DNA of 64,000 bases. It comes from Chryseobacterium vaccae (GTDB lineage Bacteria; Bacteroidota; Bacteroidia; Flavobacteriales; Weeksellaceae). The notes under the pieces were generated by a model that saw nothing but the letters and a program-made list of their open reading frames with translations, made no database searches and had not been told where the DNA came from. The position numbers and the translations under genes were made by a program. The stretch is from assembly GCF_009602705.1 (NCBI RefSeq), contig NZ_VSWH01000001.1:2852001-2916000 (forward strand). The letters run 5' to 3'. Shown here one piece after another: positions 37,232 through 44,906 of this stretch; position 1 is the first letter of the stretch, and each line of letters begins with the position of its first letter.

Positions 37232-37282
37232 GTATTAAGATTAGTTTTTATTTTTTATTGTTCCGAATGTTCCGCTATTACT

Positions 37283-38011
37283 TCAAGCTTCTGCTGGGGA
37301 TTCTAAAAAGCTCTTTATCCTGTTTAACGTTTTCTTATGCTCAAAAAAACTGAAAAGGGCAAAAATACAGCCTGTTTGTACCAGGAAAGGAATGATTAAA
37401 GTTATCAGAAGCATGAAAACATCAGAAGTAGTGTGCTCTCTGAAAAACTGATAGGCATAATGTCCGTTTTTCCCTGTAATCTGTACCATCGCAATCATAC
37501 AGGTAATCATCAGCCCCATATTTTGCTGGTACATCGTGTAAAAACATTTCCCTTTGTATTTGAAATCTGTTCTCATGTATTTCCAAATCCTAATGTTCAA
37601 AAGCCATACACATCCCATGACCAGAAGGAACATTCCGTTCAATACTCTGAAAAGTATGCCGTATTCTTCCTGATTTCTTGACAGATAGACCAGCATCAGA
37701 TTAATCCCAAAAAAGATCAGCCCGATAAGTAATGATTTTTTCAGGAAGCCATTATATTTTTCCTTTATTATTCTTTTGGCGATCATAGGAATTTTTACAG
37801 GGAAGAACATCCGGTAGTTCACTGTTTCAAATTCTCCCTTCCAGGATTCTTTTGCCTTTGAGAAAGCACTTTCAAAACTTAAATTTTCATTGAGCTGGAT
37901 ATCCTGAATCTGGGTGATCACGTGGTCTTTGATCTCCAGTAAAACATCAAGAGGGAGCTTTTGGGAAATCAGATACTCCATTACCAGAATCTCCTGTCTT
38001 TCAGTCATCAT
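37283..38011 (-). CDS. Membrane protein of the PadR operon, copy 1
   Basis: A 242-residue protein with a short helical soluble head (residues 1-75) and about four or five hydrophobic helices, including SLLIGLIFFGINLMLVYL, MFLLVMGCVWLLN and VFMLLITLIIPFLVQTGCIF. Its start overlaps the padR stop by four bases (ATGA), which is typical of translational coupling, so it is made together with the regulator. No enzyme motif is seen. The function is unknown; the regulator may sense a membrane or envelope state that this protein handles. Confidence 0.75.
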   Translation of the reverse strand: MMTERQEILVMEYLISQKLPLDVLLEIKDHVITQIQDIQLNENLSFESAFSKAKESWKGEFETVNYRMFFPVKIPMIAKRIIKEKYNGFLKKSLLIGLIFFGINLMLVYLSRNQEEYGILFRVLNGMFLLVMGCVWLLNIRIWKYMRTDFKYKGKCFYTMYQQNMGLMITCMIAMVQITGKNGHYAYQFFREHTTSDVFMLLITLIIPFLVQTGCIFALFSFFEHKKTLNRIKSFLESPAEA

Positions 38012-38331
38012 ATATTAAAGATGGTGTTGAGGTTGAGCAGATAGTTTTTCATTTCATCTTCATAAACAGCCTGCTGTTTTTTCCCTTTTTCTGTCAGCAG
38101 ATAATATTTACGGTCTCTTCCGTTTATTTTCTGGACTTCTGAAGTGATAATTCCATCACTTTCCAGTTTGTGAAGCAGTGGATAAAGTGCTCCTTCCGTC
38201 ATTTCCAGCTCGCCCTGGGTAAGCTCCTTTGCTCTTTGAGTGATCTGATAGCCGTACATTTTCACCTCTTTTGAAAGCAGCTTCAAAATAATGTTCTGTA
38301 ACGTTCCTTTATATAAACTGTTTTTTTTCAA
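38008..38331 (-). CDS. PadR-family transcriptional regulator
   Basis: A 107-residue winged-helix repressor of the short PadR class. It has GTLQNIILKLLSKEVKMYGY, then QITQRAKELTQGELEMTEGA, then LYPLLHKLESDGIITSEV (recognition helix and wing), RKYYLLTEKGKKQ and a C-terminal dimerisation helix. No ATG lies in frame; the start is a TTG at 38331, 21 bases after a -7 element, and upstream in-frame stops exclude an earlier start. A 9-base inverted repeat overlaps the promoter, so self-repression is likely. The downstream genes are two membrane paralogues. Confidence 0.88.
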   Translation of the reverse strand: MKKNSLYKGTLQNIILKLLSKEVKMYGYQITQRAKELTQGELEMTEGALYPLLHKLESDGIITSEVQKINGRDRKYYLLTEKGKKQQAVYEDEMKNYLLNLNTIFNI

Positions 38332-38352
38332 TGATTGTCGTTTTATACCTTA

Positions 38353-38360
38353 CAAATCTA
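38353..38360 (-). promoter_or_regulatory. -7 promoter element of the padR operon
   Basis: On the - strand this reads TAGATTTG, 21 bases before the TTG start at 38331. Confidence 0.5.
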
Positions 38361-38381
38361 TGCATAATTTTCTTATGCATA
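38359..38381. promoter_or_regulatory. Candidate PadR operator: 9-base inverted repeat
   Basis: TATGCATAA (38359-38367) and TTATGCATA (38373-38381) are exact inverted copies around TTTTC. Further out, AATCTA on the left and TAGATT on the right also match, with a 2-base offset. The repeat overlaps the padR -7 element and lies 32 bases before the divergent gene at 38414. PadR proteins bind palindromes of this kind, commonly with ATG/CAT-like half-sites. Confidence 0.6.
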
Positions 38382-38413
38382 TAGATTTTATGTAAAAAAT
38401 TTTATCTTGCTTC

Positions 38414-38941
38414 ATGCAAAAAATGTATTTCATAGCTGTTTATCCACCTCAGGAGATCATTGATGAGGTCAAGGTCTTTAAAACAGATCTTGCTCTTGAT
38501 TACGGGAACTCAAAGGCACTGAACAATGATGCCCATATTACTTTATTCCCCCCTTTCTCAAGAGATCTGGAACTGGAAAGTGATATTCATACGGCTTTTC
38601 AGAAGATTGACACCCATATTCCCCCTTTTGAAATCATGTTAAACGGTTTCGGAAGTTTCCCGAATCCTAAAAATCCTGTTTTATATGTAAAACCGGAATT
38701 CAACGAGAATTTAAATCAGCTTCATCAGCATGTTATCCGGCAGTTCAGCTTTAATAAATATTCTTTTTCACCACATATGACAGTAGGATACAGGGATCTG
38801 ACCTTTGAAAATTACCTAAAAGCATGGGAAATATACCAAGACAAGGAATACAAAACTAGTTTTTTAGTTGATAAAATTCTGTTACTCCGACATGATGGAA
38901 AATGGACGCCGGTTGCTGAAAAGTATCTGAGTGAAAAATAA
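38414..38941 (+). CDS. 2'-5' RNA ligase family (LigT-like) protein
   Basis: A 175-residue member of the 2H phosphoesterase superfamily. The two H-x-T motifs are at the expected spacing: HIT in NNDAHITLFPPF and HMT in FSPHMTVGYRDL. The enzymes act on 2'-5' or cyclic phosphate bonds in RNA or nucleotides; the cellular role here is unknown. It is divergent from the padR operon and shares its upstream region with the candidate operator, so PadR may also affect it. Confidence 0.9.
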   Translation: MQKMYFIAVYPPQEIIDEVKVFKTDLALDYGNSKALNNDAHITLFPPFSRDLELESDIHTAFQKIDTHIPPFEIMLNGFGSFPNPKNPVLYVKPEFNENLNQLHQHVIRQFSFNKYSFSPHMTVGYRDLTFENYLKAWEIYQDKEYKTSFLVDKILLLRHDGKWTPVAEKYLSEK

Positions 38942-38995
38942 ATGTAACTGTTTTCTCAATTTCCGGATCTGAGCAAAAAATTCCCTGTAAAACCC

Positions 38996-39003
38996 TATCT
39001 TTG
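38996..39003 (+). promoter_or_regulatory. -7-like element directly before ruvC
   Basis: TATCTTTG ends 5 bases before the ruvC ATG. If used, transcription would start at about the ATG, giving a leaderless mRNA. Confidence 0.4.
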
Positions 39004-39008
39004 AACCA

Positions 39009-39563
39009 ATGATTTCAGAGAAAATAATTTTAGGTATTGATCCGGGAACTGCCATCATGGGCTTCGGTATTATTTCCATTAAAAAAGGCAAAATGGAACT
39101 GGTCTCCATACACGAACTTATCCTCAAAAAATACCCCAATCACGAAACAAAACTGAAGTATATTTTTGATAAAACATTAGCGCTGATTGATGAATACCAC
39201 CCCGATGAAGTAGCCCTTGAAGCTCCTTTCTACGGGAAAAATGTACAGAGTATGCTGAAACTGGGCCGTGCACAGGGCGTTGCCATGGCCGCAAGCCTTT
39301 ACCGAAATATTCCCATCACCGAATATTCTCCTAAAAAGATTAAAATGGCGATCACCGGAAACGGAAATGCCAGCAAAGAGCAGGTAGCAGGAATGCTGCA
39401 GAATCTCCTGAAATTAAAAGAATTCCCCACCAAATACCTCGATGCTTCCGACGGTCTTGCCGTTGCCGTATGCCACCATTTTAACTCCGGAACTTTGACG
39501 GATACTAAATCATATAGTGGATGGGAAAGCTTTTTGAAGAAGAATCCGGATAGATTGAAGTAG
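39009..39563 (+). CDS. ruvC: Crossover junction endodeoxyribonuclease RuvC
   Basis: RuvC cuts Holliday junctions during recombination repair, working with RuvAB. The 184-residue protein shows the RNase-H-like catalytic pattern. The first Asp is in ILGIDPGTAIMGFGII and a conserved Glu is in DEVALEAPFYGKNVQSMLKL. GRAQGVAMAA and YSPKKIKMAITGNGNASKEQ follow, and late acidic residues (SDGLAVAVCHH) complete the site. The neighbours are unrelated. The ATG follows directly on a TAnnTTTG element. Confidence 0.95.
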   Translation: MISEKIILGIDPGTAIMGFGIISIKKGKMELVSIHELILKKYPNHETKLKYIFDKTLALIDEYHPDEVALEAPFYGKNVQSMLKLGRAQGVAMAASLYRNIPITEYSPKKIKMAITGNGNASKEQVAGMLQNLLKLKEFPTKYLDASDGLAVAVCHHFNSGTLTDTKSYSGWESFLKKNPDRLK

Positions 39564-39592
39564 GATAGGAAATATAAAGATTCAATTGATTT

Positions 39593-39959
39593 TCAATATT
39601 CATAAGATTTTACATTTCCGTTTCTATATAGATAGACATGGTCTCTACCTTTACGTTTGACAATGCTGCCTCCCTTTCGAAACTGATGATATTCATACAT
39701 ATTGAATTCTAATCTTTTCCCATTGTCAAGCATTAAAACGATAACTCCATGATTTGAATAATCTCTTTAAATACGGTCTATTTTCCTGAAAAATAATCAT
39801 TTACATTTTGTGCTTTTCTGTTTTCAGACTCTTTCTTTTGGTATTCTTGATAAAGGAAAAAACAGCCAACCGCCAGGCCAAACAGAATAAGACCTGAAAT
39901 ATTGATAAGTTTCTGCGTGATTTTACAATTTCACGAATATTAGTTTTTATGAAGCTCAT
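39593..39959 (-). pseudogene. Decayed small membrane protein gene with two frameshifts
   Basis: Read on the - strand from an ATG at 39957-39959, three coding-like pieces appear in different frames. The first is MSFIKTNIREIVK. The second has a hydrophobic helix (LINISGLILFGLAVGCFFLY, then EYQKKESENRKAQNVNDYFSGK). The third is HGVIVLMLDNGKRLEFNMYE, then GGSIVKRKGRDHVYLYRNGN, ending at a TGA (39593-39595). Joining them needs two single-base shifts, and an in-frame TAA also precedes the third piece. Together they would make a protein of roughly 120 residues with one membrane helix and a soluble C-terminal domain. I read this as a recently broken gene. A sequencing error could explain one shift but not all. 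Confidence 0.6.
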
Positions 39960-40162
39960 CAATTGACCTGAGATTTAATCATCTGATAATATCAGATTTC
40001 AATCTACAGATAATTTTTGAAACTTTACCAGTAAAAAAACAACAAATCATCAAACCCGGAATAAACAAATAAAATAAACTGACAATCAATATTTTAAATC
40101 AAACACCCGAATTACTTGGCAAAACATAATACTATCTTTTACATTGGTATGGTTTTTAGTAC

Positions 40163-40170
40163 TACATTTG
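40163..40170 (+). promoter_or_regulatory. -7 promoter element of the DUF4407-AAA/M41 operon
   Basis: TACATTTG lies 15 bases before the ATG at 40186. A TTG at 40144-40146 is 16 bases upstream of it, close to the expected -33 position. Confidence 0.55.
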
Positions 40171-40185
40171 TATAAATTTTCAATT

Positions 40186-41256
40186 ATGAAAACAAACCAA
40201 CAAACTATAAATCAAGCGAATCACTCAATAAACTGGTTCCAGAAGTTTCTGATGGTATGTTCCGGAGGAAACATTCATATTTTAAGAAAAACACCAAGCG
40301 AGTGGAATAAGTTCTCAGGCATTGGGGGGATTGTTCTTTTCACCGCCGTATTTGCGACTTTATCGGCAGGATATGCTATGTATACGGTGTTCGATAACCT
40401 CTGGACTTCGGTGGGTTTTGGAATACTCTGGGGGCTGATGATTTTCAACCTAGACAGGTATATCGTTTCTTCCATTAAAAAAACAGGAACATGGTGGAAT
40501 CAGATTTTAATGTCTATTCCCCGTCTGATCCTAGCTACTTTTTTAGGAATTATTATTTCCAAGCCACTTGAACTTAAAATTTTTGAAAAAGAGGTCAACA
40601 AACAGCTGAATACCATCATTCAGAGAAACAAAAAACAGCTTCAGGGTGAGATGAGCGGAAGAATCCTCCAGCAAAGCGGACCTTTTGAAACAGAGAAAAA
40701 ACAGATTGCAGAAAAAACAGCACAATACCAGAAAGCATACGACTCTGCTGCTGTAGAGCTTGAAAAAGAAATTCTGGGAAAACAATCCGGGCTAACCAGT
40801 GGAAAAGAAGGATACGGGCCGAATGCCAAGCGTAAACAGGAACTGAAAGAACAAAGAAAGCAGGACCTTGAAAACTTCCAAAAACAAACGGCTCCAAGAC
40901 TGGAATATTTAGACAAAGAAATTTCAAAAGTCTATACCAATCTGGAAACAGAAAGAAAGTCTACAGAAACTTTCGAGGATAAATTCAACGGGTTTGCAGC
41001 CAGGCTTCAGGCATTGGATGAACTTGGGAAAAATTCAGCCATTATCGGACTGGCAGCTGCCTTTATCATGGGGCTCTTCATCTGTCTTGAGATCTCCCCG
41101 GTTCTGGTAAAACTAATTTCCCATGTAGGACCTTATGATCACCTTCTGGAAAAAACAGAAAATGATTTCAGGTTATATGCCAGGGAAAAAATTGAAAAAG
41201 GAAACGCCCTTACCGATTTCCGCATTGATGATTTTAAAGATAATTTAAAAAAATAA
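40186..41256 (+). CDS. DUF4407 membrane protein
   Basis: A 356-residue protein from the ATG at 40186, which follows a promoter element; an upstream start at 40144 lies before it. It has a short soluble N-terminus, three hydrophobic segments between about residues 40 and 135 (IVLFTAVFATLSAGYAMY, FGILWGLMIFNLDRYIV, RLILATFLGIIISKPL), a long charged coiled-coil-like region (~135-285, rich in K, Q and E) and a fourth helix near 300 (IIGLAAAFIMGLFICLEIS). This is the DUF4407 pattern, of unknown function. The long charged domain may face the cytoplasm or periplasm. The gene is 14 bases from an AAA+/M41 gene, which suggests one complex. Confidence 0.85.
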   Translation: MKTNQQTINQANHSINWFQKFLMVCSGGNIHILRKTPSEWNKFSGIGGIVLFTAVFATLSAGYAMYTVFDNLWTSVGFGILWGLMIFNLDRYIVSSIKKTGTWWNQILMSIPRLILATFLGIIISKPLELKIFEKEVNKQLNTIIQRNKKQLQGEMSGRILQQSGPFETEKKQIAEKTAQYQKAYDSAAVELEKEILGKQSGLTSGKEGYGPNAKRKQELKEQRKQDLENFQKQTAPRLEYLDKEISKVYTNLETERKSTETFEDKFNGFAARLQALDELGKNSAIIGLAAAFIMGLFICLEISPVLVKLISHVGPYDHLLEKTENDFRLYAREKIEKGNALTDFRIDDFKDNLKK

Positions 41257-41270
41257 CGTATTTTTCATTC

Positions 41271-43136
41271 ATGATTATTGATAAAGAAGAGATTCAGAAG
41301 AAAAAGAAAAAGCTGGACGACTGCAAAACATTCCTGAAAAAAGAATTCATCGGGATAGACAAAATTATTGATGATTTAATGGAATATATCCAGATCTGGT
41401 ATCTGATTCCGGAAATCCTTACACGCCCTGTTGTGATCAATCTATGGGGTATGACCGGAGTTGGAAAAACAGATCTGGTGAGAAAAACCGTAAGTTATCT
41501 TGGATTTCAGAACCGTTTTGTGGAGATTGAGCTTAGCAATAATGATGAAACTTCCTGGAGCAAAAGCGTTTCTGATATTTTCCAGAGCAACCGCCTCAGT
41601 GATGAAAAACCAAGCATTGTACTCTTTGATGAGATCCAGCGTTTCAACACCATTGAAGCCGACGGAACCCCTGTTCCCCAAACACGATACACTGATTTCT
41701 GGGAACTTCTGAGTGACGGGCGCCTGAGCAAAAGAGAACGCGACGATCTGGAGCATTATCTGTTTTCCTACCTTCTCCGTAAAAAGGAAAATGAACGGCG
41801 GAAAGGAAACGGAGAAACAGAAGTGGAAGAAAATCCATATCTGAATCTATGGGACGCCAAAGAGCTTAAAAAATACCTCAGCATGGAAGATGATGTGATG
41901 AGCATCATCGATATGAAAGAGGAAGATATGATTAAGCTGATCCTAAAAAAGCAGAAAGAGAAAAAGATTTACGAACCTGTAGATTACAGTAAAATGCTGA
42001 TCATTATCAGCGGAAATCTTGATGAAGCTTTTCAAATGTCCCGTGAAACCAGTGAAGCAGATATAGATGCTAACATTTTCCATGCTTTCACTAAGAAAAT
42101 AACCGTAGTGGATATTAAAAATGCATTATCCAGAAAGTTTCGTCCTGAGCAGGTGGCAAGATTTGGAAATATTCACCTGATCTATTTTTCTTTACGAACA
42201 GAAGATTTTCAGAAGCTAATCCAAAGAGAAATCAATAATCTCAAACAAAAAACAAAGTCAAAGTTTGGAATCAGTTTAAAAATAAACAAAAGTATCAATG
42301 CCCTTATCTACAGAAACGGAGTATTCCCGGTACAGGGTGTGCGTCCCGTTTTCAGCAGTGTTGTTGATATTCTGGATACCAACCTCAGCAAATTCCTTTT
42401 TGAAGCGATTACCCATGATGACAAAACCATAGAAATTAATTATCTGGATCAGCAGAAAGCTATTGCCGGAAAGGTTGGAAGCAAAATCATCGAAATTCCC
42501 TATACAGGAAGAATTGACAGTATTCGCCAGTCTAATCAGCCGGATACAGTGGCTAACATCAGCGTGCATGAATGTGGTCATGCTGTTTCCTATATTTTGT
42601 ATACCGGTTTTGCTCCGTTACAGCTCAAAAGTAAGGTGGCCAGCAGCTATGCGGCCGGATTTACTTTTCCACACCAGATTCACGATACTAAAGAAAGTAT
42701 TTTGAACAGGATAAAAATTTATCTGGCAGGAGGAATTGCAGAAGAAATTATTTTTGGGGAGAAAAATGCCAGTATAGGAAGAAGCCATGATCGAGAACAG
42801 GCAACAGCCCTTGCTGCAGATTATATCCGAAAATATGGTTTTGATGAAGAATACCAGGCATGTTATAGTCTTGAAGATTATCCGCATCGCATGCAACAAC
42901 ATCTCACTGATGCAAAAATTGAAAAGCTGATGCAGGAACTTGTACAAAAAACAAGGGAGGACCTTCTCATTCATCTTGATCTTTTAAAAGAAATGAGCCG
43001 AGAGCTCAGCCAGAAGGGAAGCATGCAGCCTAAAGAAATTTATGATACAGCTAAAAAATACAATCTGGACATCAGAATAAGAGAGGAAGGTTATCTTCAT
43101 ATTACGAATTATAACGCAATGCTTGACTCTCTATAA
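41271..43136 (+). CDS. AAA+ ATPase fused to an M41-type zinc peptidase
   Basis: A 621-residue soluble protein of unusual architecture. The AAA+ part resembles Clp/ClpX: Walker A GMTGVGKT (60-67), Walker B IVLFDEIQR (Asp120, Glu121), a sensor-1-like IISGNLDEAF, an arginine-finger region SRKFRPEQVARFG (Arg291) and a sensor-2 GVRP (Arg358). The C-terminal part matches FtsH-type M41: HECGH at 433-437, then AGGIAEEIIFGEKNASIG and SHDREQATALAADYIRKYGF, in which Asp507 matches the third zinc ligand of FtsH. There is no membrane segment, unlike FtsH; the membrane part may be the DUF4407 partner. Inference: an ATP-dependent protease or unfoldase system acting on membrane proteins. Confidence 0.9.
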   Translation: MIIDKEEIQKKKKKLDDCKTFLKKEFIGIDKIIDDLMEYIQIWYLIPEILTRPVVINLWGMTGVGKTDLVRKTVSYLGFQNRFVEIELSNNDETSWSKSVSDIFQSNRLSDEKPSIVLFDEIQRFNTIEADGTPVPQTRYTDFWELLSDGRLSKRERDDLEHYLFSYLLRKKENERRKGNGETEVEENPYLNLWDAKELKKYLSMEDDVMSIIDMKEEDMIKLILKKQKEKKIYEPVDYSKMLIIISGNLDEAFQMSRETSEADIDANIFHAFTKKITVVDIKNALSRKFRPEQVARFGNIHLIYFSLRTEDFQKLIQREINNLKQKTKSKFGISLKINKSINALIYRNGVFPVQGVRPVFSSVVDILDTNLSKFLFEAITHDDKTIEINYLDQQKAIAGKVGSKIIEIPYTGRIDSIRQSNQPDTVANISVHECGHAVSYILYTGFAPLQLKSKVASSYAAGFTFPHQIHDTKESILNRIKIYLAGGIAEEIIFGEKNASIGRSHDREQATALAADYIRKYGFDEEYQACYSLEDYPHRMQQHLTDAKIEKLMQELVQKTREDLLIHLDLLKEMSRELSQKGSMQPKEIYDTAKKYNLDIRIREEGYLHITNYNAMLDSL

Positions 43137-43175
43137 AAAATCTACAGTTTAATAGATATACATTAATAAAACATT

Positions 43176-43206
43176 ACCTTTTAGTTAATTCTAAAAGGTT
43201 TTTTCT
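43176..43206 (+). terminator. Terminator of the DUF4407-AAA/M41 operon
   Basis: ACCTTTTAG pairs with CTAAAAGGT around 6 bases, followed by TTTTTTCT. Confidence 0.75.
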
Positions 43207-43263
43207 ATATAATTAATTTATTGCAGAATATTCTATAACTTTACTATCACTAAACTGTTTGTC

Positions 43264-43851
43264 ATGAAAAACTTTATTATTGCATGTACACTGCTAATCT
43301 GCAGTGCATTTAATTCTACTTTAAAAGCTCAGGTTGAACCTTATTTAGGACAAATTATTTTTGTTCCTTACAGCAGGGTTCCGAATGGATGGGCTGAATG
43401 CAACGGCCAACTGATGTCCATTAGTCAGAATACGGCACTTTTTTCTCTGTTAGGAACTACTTTCGGGGGTGACGGGGTTAATACTTTTGCTTTACCTGAT
43501 ATGAGGGGAAGATCCATGATTGGGCAAGGCCAGGGACCAGGGCTCAGTAATTATGTTGTAGGGCAAAATGGAGGCTCAGAGTCCGTAACCTTATTATCTT
43601 CTCAGATGCCTGCCCACTCACACACTATCAATGCAGTAACTTCAGAAGGTAACGAGAATACCCCTACTGGTAATCTTCCGGCAGACACTAAAATTCTGGA
43701 TAAGGAATACTCCAGCGCGAATGCCAATACTACCATGAAAGCCACCATGGTAAACCCTACGGGAGGCAACCTGCCTCATGAAAACCGATCGCCTTTCCTT
43801 GCCATAAGATGCCTTATAGCATTACAGGGAATTTATCCATCTTTTAATTAA
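43264..43851 (+). CDS. Secreted protein with a phage tail-collar-type domain
   Basis: A 195-residue protein with a signal peptide (residues ~1-22, ending LKAQ) followed by a Tail_Collar domain: YLGQIIFVPYSRVPNGWAEC, NGQLMSISQNTALFSLLGTT, FGGDGVNTFALPDMRGRSMI and NGGSESVTLLSSQMPAHSHT. These domains occur in phage tail tips and in bacterial MdpB-type secreted proteins. Here it is a lone gene without other phage genes. It is followed 3 bases later by a T9SS type A protein, so it may be cell-surface associated. The role is unknown. Confidence 0.87.
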   Translation: MKNFIIACTLLICSAFNSTLKAQVEPYLGQIIFVPYSRVPNGWAECNGQLMSISQNTALFSLLGTTFGGDGVNTFALPDMRGRSMIGQGQGPGLSNYVVGQNGGSESVTLLSSQMPAHSHTINAVTSEGNENTPTGNLPADTKILDKEYSSANANTTMKATMVNPTGGNLPHENRSPFLAIRCLIALQGIYPSFN

Positions 43852-43854
43852 TAA

Positions 43855-44541
43855 ATGATGAAAAGTTTATACTTATTAGCCCTGGTTCTGGGTGGCTCAG
43901 TCTCTGCACAGACGATTACTTTCAATGGCTGTCATAATTTGTTTGACAATCAGAATTTCGTATTCACTAAAACCGGAGTTGATGCCCAAAATAAGAATAT
44001 CTACATCACAACACCGGTGGATGGACAACCTTGCGGAGGATTAGGCTCCTGCGAATTTAAAATTCAATGGAATAATTCTTTATCAAGATGGGAATTCCTT
44101 GCGGATGACGGTGACGGAGATTTTGCAACTCCTAATCTGATCTACTATAATTCTACCGGGAACAATACCAGTCCGAGACCGCCAAGTAATACATTTGGAT
44201 TGTGGGTTGAAAACACTGCCATTACCAGTGGACAATGCGGAGGAAATCTCAACGGAACCAATTCCACAATGACGGGTGATGTACACAGTACCTCATTGGG
44301 AACTTCAGAACTTACAGCCACGAAAATCCGAATTTTCCCGAACCCGACTTCAGATGTGATCTATATTTCCGGAATTAACGATGGTAAAGCCATACAAATC
44401 TATAATATAGACGGAAGGCTTGTAAACTCAGAAGGATTTGCTGAAAAAATTAATGTCTCAAAGCTTTCTACAGGAACCTATCTTTTAGTTGTTACTACTA
44501 AAAATTTCGAAAAACTTGAATTCAAATTTGTAAAGAAATAG
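43855..44541 (+). CDS. Secreted protein with T9SS type A sorting domain
   Basis: A 228-residue protein (ATG at 43855, or the adjacent ATG at 43858) with a signal peptide ending VSAQ. The C-terminal ~75 residues (RIFPNPTSDVIYISGINDGK to FKFVKK) are the T9SS type A sorting domain. The middle (about residues 20-140) has paired cysteines (GCHNLFDN, CGGLGSCEFK, QCGGNL) and DDGDGDFATPN, which could bind calcium. No known family is recognised for it. It is directly downstream of the tail-collar protein and probably co-transcribed; the two may form a surface structure. Confidence 0.8.
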   Translation: MMKSLYLLALVLGGSVSAQTITFNGCHNLFDNQNFVFTKTGVDAQNKNIYITTPVDGQPCGGLGSCEFKIQWNNSLSRWEFLADDGDGDFATPNLIYYNSTGNNTSPRPPSNTFGLWVENTAITSGQCGGNLNGTNSTMTGDVHSTSLGTSELTATKIRIFPNPTSDVIYISGINDGKAIQIYNIDGRLVNSEGFAEKINVSKLSTGTYLLVVTTKNFEKLEFKFVKK

Positions 44542-44573
44542 AAACAGGAAGCTTTACAGCATTCATGATTATC

Positions 44574-44606
44574 AAACAGCCTTTAGATTTTTCTGAAGGC
44601 TGTTTT
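44574..44606 (+). terminator. Terminator after the T9SS type A protein gene
   Basis: AAACAGCCTT pairs with AAGGCTGTTT around 12 bases, with a T-run partly inside the stem. Confidence 0.75.
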
Positions 44607-44643
44607 GTTATCCGTAAGGAATGGTTTTTGATGGAAATATCCT

Positions 44644-44844
44644 ATGCCCTCAAGTGTTGTCAATAGTTTTATTTATTTCCCGGAAACTGAAATATTGAGA
44701 ATTATATATCAGTCAGGAGCTGTATATGATTATTTTAAAGTTCCGTTCTCTATTTATAATAAATTCAGCGCTGCAAAATCTAAAGGGAAGTTCTTGAATA
44801 CTGTAATAAAGCCCAGATTCAGGTATACTAAAAAAGCAAACTGA
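44644..44844 (+). CDS. KTSC-domain protein
   Basis: A 66-residue cytoplasmic protein matching the KTSC domain: a beta start (FIYFPETEILRIIYQSGAVYDY), then FKVPFSIYNKFSAAKSKGKF and LNTVIKPRF. KTSC domains are small, and some resemble a C-terminal part of lysyl-tRNA synthetase. The molecular role is not established. The ATG at 44644 follows the previous terminator by 37 bases. Confidence 0.75.
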   Translation: MPSSVVNSFIYFPETEILRIIYQSGAVYDYFKVPFSIYNKFSAAKSKGKFLNTVIKPRFRYTKKAN

Positions 44845-44859
44845 AATTACATCAATAAA

Positions 44860-44887
44860 AAATGCCTCCAAATAAATGGAGGCATTT
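44860..44887. terminator. Bidirectional terminator between the KTSC gene and the M43 protease gene
   Basis: A perfect 11-base stem AAATGCCTCCA with TGGAGGCATTT and a 6-base loop, between convergent genes. Confidence 0.85.
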
Positions 44888-44906
44888 CAGGGTATATTGA
44901 AAAAAA

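Noticed and set aside
43264..43851. Prophage remnant
   Set aside because: Only one tail-collar-type gene with a signal peptide; no integrase, capsid, portal or attachment site nearby.
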